Below are positions 45,951-55,862 of a stretch of DNA of 64,000 nucleotides, piece by piece (the first letter of the stretch is position 1; every line of letters begins with the position of its first letter). Source of the stretch: Bacteroidales bacterium (GTDB lineage Bacteria; Bacteroidota; Bacteroidia; Bacteroidales; P3); the NCBI GenBank assembly GCA_024685285.1, contig JAIKVZ010000025.1, positions 1-64,000 of the forward strand, read 5' to 3'. The notes below the pieces were generated by a model that saw only the letters and a program-made list of their open reading frames with translations, searched no databases and had not been told where the DNA came from. The position numbers and the translations under genes were made by a program.

Positions 45951-48900
45951 TTACAGCTCTATTGTCATTTCCTCCTCTTTCGGGGCGGTGGTTTTATTTT
46001 CTTCTTCAACTATTACCGACAGGCGCTCGGAAGCAATGCGCACCAAATCGTCGCCGTCGTAGTTGTCAATAATGCTTTGCAGGGTTTGCTTGGCTTGCAG
46101 GTTGTTGCCACGCTCGTGGTAGATGTCTGCCCAGATTATGAAAGCATATGCGAGCCAGTAGTCGCTCGAAGCATCGGTGACCACGGTTTCTATTATACGC
46201 TCGGCACCGTCAAGGTCGTGTCGCAGATATAGTATTTCGGCCTGCCTACATGCCGCCTCGCCGCTATATTCGCCATTGGCCGACTTGACGAGCCTGCCAT
46301 AATAGTGGTATGCACTGTCGTAGATATTGTTGTCGAAACAGCTACGCGACATAAGCAGCAAGGTCTCCTCTCGCATCTCTGATGTGGCTTTGCCTTCTGC
46401 CAGCAACTGACGGCCGGCTGACATGAGGAGGCTGTGTTCTGACAATGCTGCGGCTGACCGCACCAGACCTAACCTGCCCTGCAACAAACTGGTCACCGAT
46501 TCGGCCCCTTGTGTCAGTTTAGTATACAACTCTTTGGCTTTGGCATAGTTTTTGATGCTGTATGCTATGTCGGCTCCAGCCATGAGCGACCGCTCAGTAT
46601 AGCTGTTCTTGCCGGTCGAGGCCACCGCTTCATACAGCGGCAACGCCTTGCTTTGCTGGCCGGTGTGCATATAGCTCTCGGCCAGGCAATAGCGGGCTTT
46701 GAGAGCGTAAAGTCCGTTTGGATAATGCTTGAGGTAGCGTTCCAAACCATCGGCGGCAGCGGCATAGTTGCCTTCTTCATATCGGGCTTCAGAGGCCACA
46801 AAGGTTGTAGAATCCTGTTCGGCGGTGGATACGGTGATATTGGTGGTGCGCTTTACATAAGCGAAGTACTCATCGACTTGACCTCGCGCTATGTAAATGT
46901 TCTTCACCGCACTGAGGGCATCGCGGGCTTCGTCGGTGCCGGGATATTTGGTCAGCAACCGGTCGAATGTCTGCAAAGCCTGGTCGTCGCGCTCGGTGTT
47001 GTAGTAGATAAGCCCCATGCTAAGGAGAGCATTTTTGACATAAGTACTGTTGGGATACTGCTTGATGAAGTTGTTGTAGTATGTCATGGCCATCTCGTTG
47101 TTGTCAAAAGCCATATAGGTATTGGCAATCTCCAGCATGGCTTTCGACGAGAGCGGCGAGCCAGCATAGCGCTCGAAGATGTAGTTAAGGTGGGTCAGCT
47201 TGTCGCTGTTGCGCCCCTGGGCGCCATAGGCCATAGCTTTCTGATAGGTGGCATAATCGGCATCGCGGCCACGAGAATCGATGACCTTGGTGTAATAGCG
47301 TATTGCATCGTCGTATTGCGAAGTAATATAGAGGCAGTCGCCAATGCGGTTATTGACATCGTTAATAATGTCGGCCTGAACGTTGGAGCCTGCCAAAGCC
47401 AGCACTTGCTCGAAAGCCTCAAGGGCATCGTCATAGTGTTTTTGCTTCATTTTGAGGTAGCCATAGGTGTAGCGCGCCGGCACAGCATACGACGAGGAAC
47501 GCGAATATGACGAGAGCATGAACCGCGAAAGTGCCTTGTCGGCGGCCGTGAAACGTCCTTGGCGATATGCCGCCTCGCCGCTGAGATAGGAGGCATCGGC
47601 CGTCATACGGGACAGAGCGTTGATTTTGACCGCCTTGTCGAAATGCTCTGAAGCCGACTTGATGTCGCCTTTGTTCATTAACTCCACCCCGCGGCCTATC
47701 ACGGCTCGCTGGTAGGCCTGCTCAAGGTTGGCGTTGCGGTTGGGTATCTTCTCGAGCATGGTGATGGCGTCCTTGTAATTGCGGGTGGTTGAGTAGAGCG
47801 AGGTCAGGATTTCCTGTATCTCGGTTTTGTGTGTGGTCTTGGGGTAGCTTTTGAGGTAACTCTCAAACGAGTGAATCGACTCGTTGTATGGGTTGAGGCC
47901 CAGCTCGCAACTCAACTTGGCATAGTCGAACAGAGCCTCCTCCTTGATTTTTGGGTCAAAGTCCATCTTCGAGGCCTGGAGGAATACACTGCGGGCATCG
48001 GTCTTGCGGTTGGTCTTGAGGTAGCAGTCGCCAAGCAGGTAGAGGGAATTCTGCGCCACACTGTCGCCGCAGTTGGTTTTGCGCACAAGGTAAGCGATGG
48101 CCGAGTCGTATCTACCCAACTGGTAGTAGCAGTAGCCTGTCTGGTAGTCGTTGTCCTGCGGGGTGCAACCGTATTGGCCCGAGGCAACAGCACTGGCCAC
48201 GGCACGGTACTGCTCCAGAGCCCGCGCATACTCGCCGCGGTTGAAGTATACCTCGCCAACCATCTGCCTGATTTCGTCGCGGCGGAATGTCTCCTCGTCT
48301 TCCAACAGGCGCGGAGCCATCTGCAAAAGCTCGTCCTCGCGACCCAGGTAGTAGTAAATGCGGGCAATATAGCTGGGCACTATGCGCGCAAAACGGCGGT
48401 CTGACTGCAACTCGCGAAAATTGCGCAACGCCGCCTCGTACTCTCCCTGCATATACTGAATGTGTGCGTAGTAGTAGAGCGACGAGGCGGCATATTTAGA
48501 CTGCCCGCCCACCTGCTGTGCCAGCAGGGCCGAGGCCTCTTTGTAGCGGCCAGCGTCGAAAAGGCAATAGGCCTTTTTGAAGTTGAACTCGGCACGGTGG
48601 TCAAACTCCACCTCCGGGCCGCTCACCTCGCGGTAGCACTCCAAGGCTTTGGCCAGGTCGCCGCGCGAATAATAGAAATTGCCCATATAGAACCGAGCCA
48701 TGTTGCAGCGCGCACTCTGAGGGTAGAGGCGCAGAAACTGTTCGAGGCGGAAAGCGGCATCGTCGTTACCGAGCCGTTCCGAGCACACAGCGGCATAGTA
48801 GCAGGCATCGGCTGGCGAAAGGTCGGTGCGCGACGTTTGAGCCTGCGCCAAGCGGTCGAACAAGTGCTGGGCCGAAGCATATTTTTGTTTCTGGAAGAGG

Positions 48901-49022
48901 TCTATGGCTTGACGGTACTGCTGCTCCTGCACCTCGTCGGGCAAGTTCCTCTGCGCGTTTGCAACGGGCATACCTATAGCCATAAACGCCGCAACAATAA
49001 GAGTTAGAAATCGTTGTGTCAT
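45951..49022 (-). CDS. Large secreted tetratricopeptide-repeat protein
   Basis: A 1023-residue protein with a signal peptide (MTQRFLTLIVAAFMAIGMPV, cleavage near ANAQ) and TPR repeats over almost its whole length. Examples are YRQAIDLFQKQKYASAQHLF, GDLAKALECYREV and GEYARALEQYRAV. It is expected to work in the periplasm as a protein-binding scaffold. ATG at 49,022 is preferred over TTG at 49,028. It heads the operon containing the barrel protein, folC, sufB and a surface lipoprotein. A -7 box lies at 49,045. Confidence 0.88.
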   Translation of the reverse strand: MTQRFLTLIVAAFMAIGMPVANAQRNLPDEVQEQQYRQAIDLFQKQKYASAQHLFDRLAQAQTSRTDLSPADACYYAAVCSERLGNDDAAFRLEQFLRLYPQSARCNMARFYMGNFYYSRGDLAKALECYREVSGPEVEFDHRAEFNFKKAYCLFDAGRYKEASALLAQQVGGQSKYAASSLYYYAHIQYMQGEYEAALRNFRELQSDRRFARIVPSYIARIYYYLGREDELLQMAPRLLEDEETFRRDEIRQMVGEVYFNRGEYARALEQYRAVASAVASGQYGCTPQDNDYQTGYCYYQLGRYDSAIAYLVRKTNCGDSVAQNSLYLLGDCYLKTNRKTDARSVFLQASKMDFDPKIKEEALFDYAKLSCELGLNPYNESIHSFESYLKSYPKTTHKTEIQEILTSLYSTTRNYKDAITMLEKIPNRNANLEQAYQRAVIGRGVELMNKGDIKSASEHFDKAVKINALSRMTADASYLSGEAAYRQGRFTAADKALSRFMLSSYSRSSSYAVPARYTYGYLKMKQKHYDDALEAFEQVLALAGSNVQADIINDVNNRIGDCLYITSQYDDAIRYYTKVIDSRGRDADYATYQKAMAYGAQGRNSDKLTHLNYIFERYAGSPLSSKAMLEIANTYMAFDNNEMAMTYYNNFIKQYPNSTYVKNALLSMGLIYYNTERDDQALQTFDRLLTKYPGTDEARDALSAVKNIYIARGQVDEYFAYVKRTTNITVSTAEQDSTTFVASEARYEEGNYAAAADGLERYLKHYPNGLYALKARYCLAESYMHTGQQSKALPLYEAVASTGKNSYTERSLMAGADIAYSIKNYAKAKELYTKLTQGAESVTSLLQGRLGLVRSAAALSEHSLLMSAGRQLLAEGKATSEMREETLLLMSRSCFDNNIYDSAYHYYGRLVKSANGEYSGEAACRQAEILYLRHDLDGAERIIETVVTDASSDYWLAYAFIIWADIYHERGNNLQAKQTLQSIIDNYDGDDLVRIASERLSVIVEEENKTTAPKEEEMTIEL

Positions 49023-49044
49023 TTTCAAAACAAAATTTACATTC

Positions 49045-49052
49045 CAAAGTTA
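49045..49052 (-). promoter_or_regulatory. -7 box of the TPR operon
   Basis: The minus strand reads TAACTTTG 22 bases before the ATG, with GTTG (49,073-49,076) in the -33 position, one base off consensus. Confidence 0.5.
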
Positions 49053-49180
49053 CAAACAAAAAACGAATTAAACAACTTTGTGCGAAACATTTATCAACCG
49101 TTTACGGTTGATTTCCCAAAAGGCTGTTTTGAGGGGTGCCAATGGGTTCATCGCACCAACACCCCTACCAAGACTAAAAC

Positions 49181-49230
49181 ACTGAAAACCAACAAGTTAG
49201 AATTTACAATGTAACTCGCTGGCTTTCAGT
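49181..49230 (-). terminator. 19-bp RNA hairpin after argS
   Basis: The arms at 49,181-49,199 and 49,212-49,230 pair over 19 positions if read from the minus strand, with three G-U pairs and no mismatch; the plus strand would have three A-C mismatches. It lies beyond the repeat core downstream of argS. The stretch 49,053-49,180 shows no gene. Confidence 0.55.
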
Positions 49231-49241
49231 ATCTTGAATAA

Positions 49242-49285
49242 GTTAGGTTCGGGTTAAGGTCGGGTCAACATCGGGTAGGGTTCGG
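49242..49285 (-). repeat. Dispersed 11-bp-period repeat core, copy 6
   Basis: The plus strand reads GTTAGGTTCGGGTTAAGGTC, then GGGTCAACATCGGGTAGGG. It is nearly the same as the copy at 61,460 and, in reverse, the copy at 31,424. It lies between the argS end and the TPR gene start. Confidence 0.85.
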
Positions 49286-49352
49286 CCCATGTATGCTTAG
49301 GCTTCGACGGCGACCGAACAAAGCAGGTCGTTAACCCTGATTTTCAGCAACT

Positions 49353-51137
49353 TTACATCTTTTCCGGAACCTCGATACCGAGTATGTTCATGGTGTTCTT
49401 GAGGGCGGTGGCCACCATTGTGCACATCTGCAAGCGGAATGCGCGCAGGTTTGCATCGGGTTCACGCATGATGTGGGTATCCTGATAGAAACTGTTGTAG
49501 CTCTTGGCCAGCTCGTATGCGTAGTTGGCCACCATGGCCGGACTGTAGTTCTGCGCTGCCGAAGCTATAGTGGCAGGCATGTCGTGCAATATGCGCACTA
49601 TACTCTTCTCCTTGTCGGTGAGGGCAGTTCCTAAGTTCACCGCAGCGGCAATGTCTATGCCAGCCTCGACACCTTTGCGCACCAGGCTGCAAATACGGGC
49701 ATGGGTGTACTGTATGAACGGGCCGGTGTTGCCGTTGAAATCTATGCTCTCGGCGGGATTGAAAAGCATATTTTTGGCAGGGTCGACCTTGAGTATGAAG
49801 TACTTGAGAGCACCAAGAGCCAGGATGTGGTACAGGTGCCGGCGCTGCTCGGGACTTAGGTCGTCGTTTTTGCCGTGCTCGAGGCTCATCTGCTCGGCGG
49901 TCTGCTCCATCTCGGTTATCAGGTCGTCGGCATCGACCACGGTGCCTTCGCGGCTCTTCATCTTGCCGTTTGGCAACTCCACCATGCCGTAGCTCAGGTG
50001 GTAGACCTTTTCGGCCCAGTCAAATCCCAATTTGCCAAGCACAAGCTTGAGCACCTTGAAATGATAGTCTTGCTCGTTGCCCACCACGTAGATGAGGCGC
50101 TCGGCGCCGAACTCGTTGTGGCGCAGCAGGGCGGTGCCAAGGTCCTGGGTCATGTAGACCGAAGTGCCGTCACGACGTAGCAGCAGCTTCTGGTCGAGAC
50201 CGTCGGCGGTGAGGTCGCACCACACCGAGCCGTCGTCCTTGCGAAACAGAACTCCCATATCGAGTCCTTTCTGAACCAATTCCTTGCCAAGGAGGTATGT
50301 CTGCGACTCGTAATAAATCTTGTCAAATCCAACACCAAGGCGCTCGTAGGTCTCGTCAAATCCGGCATAAACCCATGCGTTCATGCGTTCCCATAGTTCG
50401 CGCACCTCGGGGTCGCCGTCTTCCCATCGTTTCAACATACTCTGGGCCTCGACCATGAGCGGAGCCTCGCGTTTGGCTGTCTCCTCGTCCTTGCCCTGAG
50501 CCATGAGTTGTGCTATCTCTTCCTTGTAGTGCTTGTCAAACTCCACATAGTATTTGCCTACCAAATGGTCGCCTTTCATGCCGCTGCTCTCTGGGGTCTC
50601 GCCGCCGCCGTAGCGCTGCCATGCGAGCATAGACTTGCAGATGTGAATGCCGCGGTCGTTCACGAGGTTTACCTTCTTTACATTCAAACCGGCAGAAGCC
50701 AGCAGTTGGCTAACAGACCAGCCAAGCAGGTTGTTGCGTATGTGACCCAGGTGGAGCGGCTTGTTGGTGTTGGGCGAAGAGTATTCAATAACAGTCGGTG
50801 CAGAGCCTGCCACGGGCGCGGTGAGGCCATAGGCATCATCATGGGCGTGGGCGGTCACAAAGGAGCTCCAGTAGGCGTCGCTCACCACGAAGTTCAGGAA
50901 GCCTTTGATGACGTTGAAACCGGCAAGCTCGGGCATAACCACGTCGTTGCCCAGTTCGTTTGCTACCTGCTCGGGACTCTTGCGGGCGGCTTTGACATAG
51001 GGGAAGACTACCAGAGTGTAATCGCCCTCAAACTCTTTTTTAGTGGTTTGCAGGGTTATTGTCTCCGGTGCGGCGTCAATATTGTAAAGTTTTTTTAGCG
51101 AAGCACTTATGGCTTGCTGCAACTTGTCGACTATCAT
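49353..51137 (-). CDS. argS: Arginyl-tRNA synthetase
   Basis: A 594-residue class I synthetase charging tRNA(Arg). The HIGH-type motif is HLGHIRNN within EYSSPNTNKPLHLGHIRNNL; GKMKSREGTVV is the usual ArgRS stretch replacing KMSKS. The C-terminal DALR anticodon-binding domain (ANYAYELAKSYNSFYQDTHI, ending NIMNILGIEVPEKM-like) is complete. It lies 83 bases after the kinase-RapZ gene and may have its own promoter, though none is clear. Confidence 0.97.
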   Translation of the reverse strand: MIVDKLQQAISASLKKLYNIDAAPETITLQTTKKEFEGDYTLVVFPYVKAARKSPEQVANELGNDVVMPELAGFNVIKGFLNFVVSDAYWSSFVTAHAHDDAYGLTAPVAGSAPTVIEYSSPNTNKPLHLGHIRNNLLGWSVSQLLASAGLNVKKVNLVNDRGIHICKSMLAWQRYGGGETPESSGMKGDHLVGKYYVEFDKHYKEEIAQLMAQGKDEETAKREAPLMVEAQSMLKRWEDGDPEVRELWERMNAWVYAGFDETYERLGVGFDKIYYESQTYLLGKELVQKGLDMGVLFRKDDGSVWCDLTADGLDQKLLLRRDGTSVYMTQDLGTALLRHNEFGAERLIYVVGNEQDYHFKVLKLVLGKLGFDWAEKVYHLSYGMVELPNGKMKSREGTVVDADDLITEMEQTAEQMSLEHGKNDDLSPEQRRHLYHILALGALKYFILKVDPAKNMLFNPAESIDFNGNTGPFIQYTHARICSLVRKGVEAGIDIAAAVNLGTALTDKEKSIVRILHDMPATIASAAQNYSPAMVANYAYELAKSYNSFYQDTHIMREPDANLRAFRLQMCTMVATALKNTMNILGIEVPEKM

Positions 51138-51220
51138 ATATTGCTTGTTTTTTCGTTACTTGTTATTAAAAAAAAACGCTGTTTTGGACTTTTTATTGTC
51201 CTGTGGGGTACATTTTGGCC

Positions 51221-52663
51221 TCAAAGCTGCTCCTGCTCGCGGTGAATAAGGGTTACATCGCAGTCGAACCGCTGCCTTACGAACTCGGCCATACGCTCGG
51301 CACAGTACACCGAGCGGTGTTGGCCTCCGGTGCAGCCAAACGAGACCATGAGACTGGTAAAATGCCGCTCGATATATTTGACAACCGACTGGGCTACAAC
51401 ATCTTCGGTATTGCGTAAAAAACGAGCCACCTCGGCTTCGCGTTCCAAAAACTCAATCACCGGACGGTCCTTGCCAGTGTAGGCCCTAAACTGCTCGTAG
51501 CGGCCAGGGTTGGGCAACGCACGACAGTCGAAGACGTGTCCGCCGCCATTGCCGCTGTCGTCGACCGGAAGCCCTTTGCGGTAACTGAAACTATATATCT
51601 TAACGTTCAAACGCCCGGAATATTGTGCCGGCGGTGGGTCAAAAGTCGGTTTCTTACGGCACACTTCATCGAGCACCTGTGCCAAATGCGGCATTGCGCC
51701 TCCGATGGGGTGAGCCTCACACAACGTGTGCAGGTTTGACACCGCAAGAGGCAGACTCTTGATAAAGTGTTCTTTGCGTTCAATATAGCCTCTATAGCCA
51801 TATGCTCCCATGGCCTGCATTATGCGCACCAAAGCATAGTGGTAAAAATGCTCCATGAAACTGCGGCGACCACCATCGTCAAAGCCGCGACATTCCATAT
51901 AGTGTGCCAGAAGTTCCTGCCTTATGGCCTCGGGCATCTCACTGCGTGCACTGTAGAGCAGCGATGCCACATCGTACTGGGCCGCACCACGCCGTCCTCC
52001 TTGGTAGTCAATATAATACAACTGGCCGTCGGCGGTAAGCATGATATTGCGCGGCTGGAAGTCACGGTACATAAAGAACGACGTGTCGGCACTCAGCAAT
52101 AAGTCCTCGAAGGTCTTGTAATCGCGTTCAAGCAACTCTTCATCGAATTGGATGTCAGCCAGTTTCAGAAAATAATACTTGAAGTAGTTCAGGTCCCACT
52201 GTATCGACTGTCTGTCGAAATCGCTTCGCGGATAAGCATAAGAATAGTCTATGTCGCGGCCAACTGTTTGAAAACGAGCCAAATCGGCCACCACTCGACG
52301 GTATAACTGCACTGTATCGGCATCAAAGCCGCCACCATTACGCTTTTTGTCATAAATATAGTCAAACAGCGTGGTGTCGCCCAAATCTTGCTGTAGATAG
52401 CACAGTCCATCTTCGCTAACTGCATAGACCTCAGGCACTGGGAGACATTGGCGGTTAAAGTATTGCGAATAGTATACAAACGCCTTGTTCTCCCGTGCAT
52501 CGTCACCGTATGCAGCAATACACCGGTTTGTGTTGCCCCTCATCCGGTAGTACTGCCGTTTTGAACCATGCGCACCAAGTTTCAGCACGTTGGTACATGG
52601 TTCGCCCGACCACTGCTCAAACAAATGCTGCAGGGCTGCAGTGATATTCAGCTCGTTTGGCAA
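51221..52663 (-). CDS. Aminoglycoside-phosphotransferase-like kinase fused to a RapZ C-terminal domain
   Basis: A 480-residue fusion. Residues 1 to about 330 form an APH-type kinase: the catalytic loop is YRDFQPRNIML and the metal loop is YYIDYQGG. It resembles AmgK-like sugar kinases acting on cell-wall amino sugars. The last 130 residues are the RapZ C-terminal domain (FSYRKGLPVD, GHVFDCRALPNPG, GCTGGQHRSVY), which binds glucosamine-6-phosphate and RNA in E. coli. The combination is known from Bacteroidota and points to amino-sugar sensing or recycling. The frequent nucleotidyltransferase partner is not next to it. Confidence 0.88.
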   Translation of the reverse strand: MPNELNITAALQHLFEQWSGEPCTNVLKLGAHGSKRQYYRMRGNTNRCIAAYGDDARENKAFVYYSQYFNRQCLPVPEVYAVSEDGLCYLQQDLGDTTLFDYIYDKKRNGGGFDADTVQLYRRVVADLARFQTVGRDIDYSYAYPRSDFDRQSIQWDLNYFKYYFLKLADIQFDEELLERDYKTFEDLLLSADTSFFMYRDFQPRNIMLTADGQLYYIDYQGGRRGAAQYDVASLLYSARSEMPEAIRQELLAHYMECRGFDDGGRRSFMEHFYHYALVRIMQAMGAYGYRGYIERKEHFIKSLPLAVSNLHTLCEAHPIGGAMPHLAQVLDEVCRKKPTFDPPPAQYSGRLNVKIYSFSYRKGLPVDDSGNGGGHVFDCRALPNPGRYEQFRAYTGKDRPVIEFLEREAEVARFLRNTEDVVAQSVVKYIERHFTSLMVSFGCTGGQHRSVYCAERMAEFVRQRFDCDVTLIHREQEQL

Positions 52664-52666
52664 GGC

Positions 52667-53059
52667 TTAGTTCTCCGCATTTTCAGGTTTGGGAACTTCT
52701 GCCTTGGCGTGACGCACCTCGTCAATCATGCGGCAAGTACCTGAAAATGAGGCACCAGGCTCAATCGAGAGCTTGTTGATGAGTATATCACCTTTGACGT
52801 TGGCCGAGGCGTGCAGCGAAAGGAGCTCTTTCACAGATATGTTACCACACACAGTGCCTATGATGTTGGCGTTCTGGCATATAATGTCACCGTTTATAAC
52901 ACCTGTCTCGCCTACAACCAACTTGCCGTTGAGCGATATGTTACCTTCTAAAGTGCCATCAAGGCGGAAATCGCCCATGGCTGTGATGTTGCCCTTGATG
53001 ACTGAGCCGCCAGTGATTGTGTTGACTGGGCTGTTTTCTGTTTCAATTGTCTTTGCCAT
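52667..53059 (-). CDS. Bactofilin-family cytoskeletal protein
   Basis: A 130-residue protein with the bactofilin beta-helix: regular hydrophobic repeats such as VIKGNITAMGDFRLDGTLEG and GVINGDIICQNANIIGTVCG, flanked by short disordered ends. Bactofilins polymerise without nucleotide and often organise cell-wall enzymes. It lies 3 bases from the kinase-RapZ gene and 8 bases from the PorW-like gene, so the three are an operon. Confidence 0.9.
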   Translation of the reverse strand: MAKTIETENSPVNTITGGSVIKGNITAMGDFRLDGTLEGNISLNGKLVVGETGVINGDIICQNANIIGTVCGNISVKELLSLHASANVKGDILINKLSIEPGASFSGTCRMIDEVRHAKAEVPKPENAEN

Positions 53060-53067
53060 ATTTCTAA

Positions 53068-55833
53068 TTATTTGTAATATTTTCTAAAAAATGCCTCATA
53101 AGCATCGAGGTTCTTGCGGTTGTAAAAAGTTGCGTAGTTTTGTGTTGATATTGGGAATACCGTGTAATCGGCAGAGTTGTACTGTTTCAGGGGGCCATCG
53201 GCCTGTGTGATATGCTTATAGTAATTCATGGCCTCCGCTGCCGTCACAAAACGGTGCACAGTGATAATTTGCATAGTGTCCGTGAAGAGTGCCGCATTGG
53301 CCTTATATCCCATATTAGAATAATACAAACTGTTGAAATCCACAACTTTGTACTGCATCTCCGTCGCATTGATACGCTTATCATTCAGTATTATCACCAC
53401 ATAGTGCTGCTGCTTCTCGCGGTAACGGTAGAGACGGGCTTCCTCGGGCAGCTCGTCCTCCTCGTCAATGGTGCCGCCACTGATGGGCTTAGGAGTAATA
53501 CTTGCGGCAATATCAGCGTTTTTGCCAGTAGTCTCGTCATCACTAATTATGGTCTCGCTCGAAGCATAGTCGTAGTTGCTGTCAGCCTTGAGAATTGCCA
53601 GTTGTGCTTCTGCCAAGATCACGATTGTGTCAGTCTTGGGTCGGCTGTCGACAATAGCCTGCAATGTGTTGACTGCTTCTGCTGTACTGCCAAGGTGGGC
53701 ATATGCCAATCCTTTCCAATACTGAAATTTTGGCAGCAATGGGTCGTTGGCATACTTATTGATTGCCACATCTGCACCATCTATGACATCCCTGTACCGC
53801 CGACGGCGATAAAGGTTGTAGACATCGGCGTAGAGTTCTTTGATTTCTTGATCGCGGTTAATTATTTGTTTGTAGTACTCCTCGTCACGCAACATATTGG
53901 CAAAATCGCTGTCTGGGAAACCCATTAGCACCATGTCGCGGTAATAGTTTGCCGACGGAGTGTTGCCTTGTTTGCTGTATATGCGATGTAACATATAGAA
54001 AGCCTGCACCACCTCGTCATAACCTGTGTAATCGTTTGCCATCCTCAAGTAGCACTCTAATGCGCGCGGAGTGTTGCCAAGGCCGTCGTAGAATATATAG
54101 CCGGCATTGAGTAGGCTGATGGCTGTGAGATAATCCATTGAGTCGAGTTGTGCCTGCGTGGTAGGCAAATCCTTTGTGTAGTATGCCACTGAATGGGGGT
54201 CGTTGGGATTGCCGTCGCTGCCGTAGTTGACCTTCTTTGTACTGTCGGCCACTGCCGTCGAGTCTGCCCCTTCTTCTGAAGACTCCTCCTCTTCCGACAT
54301 ATCGGCAAAAAGGTTTGTACTGAGCATAGCCTTATGCGATAGAAACCAATTGTCCTCCAAAACCCGCATACCCCACCGCTGACGGAACGTATCTTTGCCT
54401 TTTTGAACCGTATTTGCATTGTAGAAGTACCAGTCACCAACAAGCGTGTTGGTCTGTGCTTTCGACTCGTTTATCATCTGTTCCAACAGCTCGCGCTCTT
54501 TGGCAGCCTCCTCTTCCTGTTTCAAAGTCTCAATCTTCTGCTCTATCAAAGCACGTCTGTCGGCCTCGGGCAATGCGGCAATGGCAATCAGACTGTCGTT
54601 ACGTTCATAAACGCTGGTGTATGCCACCAACGACGAGAGCAAATCGTAACGGTTCTTAATATCTCGATAATTGGGATATGTCTTGTCTATTATCTGCACC
54701 GCGGTGTCATAGTATAGTTGCGCCTGAGTATAATCTTCATAAACATCATACAGAACCTCGCCCAAACGAACAGCCGACTTGGCTTTCTGAGCCATGTTCT
54801 GCGTAGCTGCTGCCACCGAAAGCCGATAGTTGTCGCAAGCTTTCTTGGCGTCTTTCAGGCCCATATACATCTCACCTTTGGCATAGTATATCTGGTCGCG
54901 AAATTCCTCGTTCTTCTTGTCGGCAAGCATTTGGTCAAGCAACTTTTCCAACTTGCCCACATCGCTGTGTTGCAAGTCCGCGCACGAAGCTGCGTTGATT
55001 TTGGCGTTGAACTCCATCACATAGTCAGGACCATAGGTAAGCACCTTGTCGTAGTATTTTGCCGCCACCGGACGCTTGTCCAGTTTTTGATATACTTGTG
55101 CCATGATGAAATTGAGCCTGGCTTTGGTTTGCGAACTTGAGGTAACGTTGAGCGCCTCTTTAATGTACTGCACAGCCTTTTTGTATTTCTGCTGCGGCAG
55201 ACAGGCTTCAACCATAGCCAGATATAGCTTTTCTCGTTCTGATGACGAAAAGCCGCCCTTCTCAAGGTCTTTGAGCAAAGCATCAAGATTAGCCTCAGCC
55301 TCAGTGTACTGCCCCTCCATACTCAAACAACGGGCACGCAATATGGCACCTTCGTCTCCTGCTCTTGTGCCGGCAAACTGGTTGGCTAAAATCTGACAGG
55401 TGTTGACGGTCGAAGCATAATCACGTTTGTAGAAAGTGGCATAGGCAGTTAGCAGATAGCACTCGCGGATATAAGGCACATGCTCCTCCCCTTTGATGAA
55501 GATGCTGTGTTCTGTTATGCCTTTGATACCCTTCTCTATAGCGCGGTCCATCTGTGGATACACGGCCCGAGATTCGGTTTCTGTGCCAAGTTTGTAGACC
55601 GGCAATATCTGTGTATAGTCGTCAATGCTGCTCTTGGTCAGTTTCTCAACACCTTCTTTAAGGCTCTCGTTGCCATTCCACCATACATTGTAGTGGCATG
55701 TAGTGTTGTGATACTGCACGTTGGTCCACGACGCTTTCTCTGTGGAACAAGCGGAGAAAAAACTAAAAAATAAAAAGGCAAACCCATATATATATAGGCT
55801 ATGACTTACCGCTTTATTTGCGAACAATTTCAC
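53068..55833 (-). CDS. PorW/SprE-like TPR lipoprotein of type IX secretion
   Basis: A 921-residue lipoprotein: hydrophobic signal (YIYGFAFLFFSFFSAC) with Cys at the lipobox, then SWTNVQYHNTTCHYNVWWNG, a start typical of the SprE/PorW group. TPR repeats fill much of the rest, with an acidic linker (SEEEESSEEGADS). The C-terminal YATFYNRKNLDAYEAFFRKY is also characteristic. PorW/SprE is needed for T9SS function, and T9SS cargo genes are in this window. The family name is from recall, so the gene symbol is left out. Confidence 0.78.
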   Translation of the reverse strand: MKLFANKAVSHSLYIYGFAFLFFSFFSACSTEKASWTNVQYHNTTCHYNVWWNGNESLKEGVEKLTKSSIDDYTQILPVYKLGTETESRAVYPQMDRAIEKGIKGITEHSIFIKGEEHVPYIRECYLLTAYATFYKRDYASTVNTCQILANQFAGTRAGDEGAILRARCLSMEGQYTEAEANLDALLKDLEKGGFSSSEREKLYLAMVEACLPQQKYKKAVQYIKEALNVTSSSQTKARLNFIMAQVYQKLDKRPVAAKYYDKVLTYGPDYVMEFNAKINAASCADLQHSDVGKLEKLLDQMLADKKNEEFRDQIYYAKGEMYMGLKDAKKACDNYRLSVAAATQNMAQKAKSAVRLGEVLYDVYEDYTQAQLYYDTAVQIIDKTYPNYRDIKNRYDLLSSLVAYTSVYERNDSLIAIAALPEADRRALIEQKIETLKQEEEAAKERELLEQMINESKAQTNTLVGDWYFYNANTVQKGKDTFRQRWGMRVLEDNWFLSHKAMLSTNLFADMSEEEESSEEGADSTAVADSTKKVNYGSDGNPNDPHSVAYYTKDLPTTQAQLDSMDYLTAISLLNAGYIFYDGLGNTPRALECYLRMANDYTGYDEVVQAFYMLHRIYSKQGNTPSANYYRDMVLMGFPDSDFANMLRDEEYYKQIINRDQEIKELYADVYNLYRRRRYRDVIDGADVAINKYANDPLLPKFQYWKGLAYAHLGSTAEAVNTLQAIVDSRPKTDTIVILAEAQLAILKADSNYDYASSETIISDDETTGKNADIAASITPKPISGGTIDEEDELPEEARLYRYREKQQHYVVIILNDKRINATEMQYKVVDFNSLYYSNMGYKANAALFTDTMQIITVHRFVTAAEAMNYYKHITQADGPLKQYNSADYTVFPISTQNYATFYNRKNLDAYEAFFRKYYK

Positions 55834-55862
55834 CTTCTACTTTTTAGTTCTAATATTTTTCA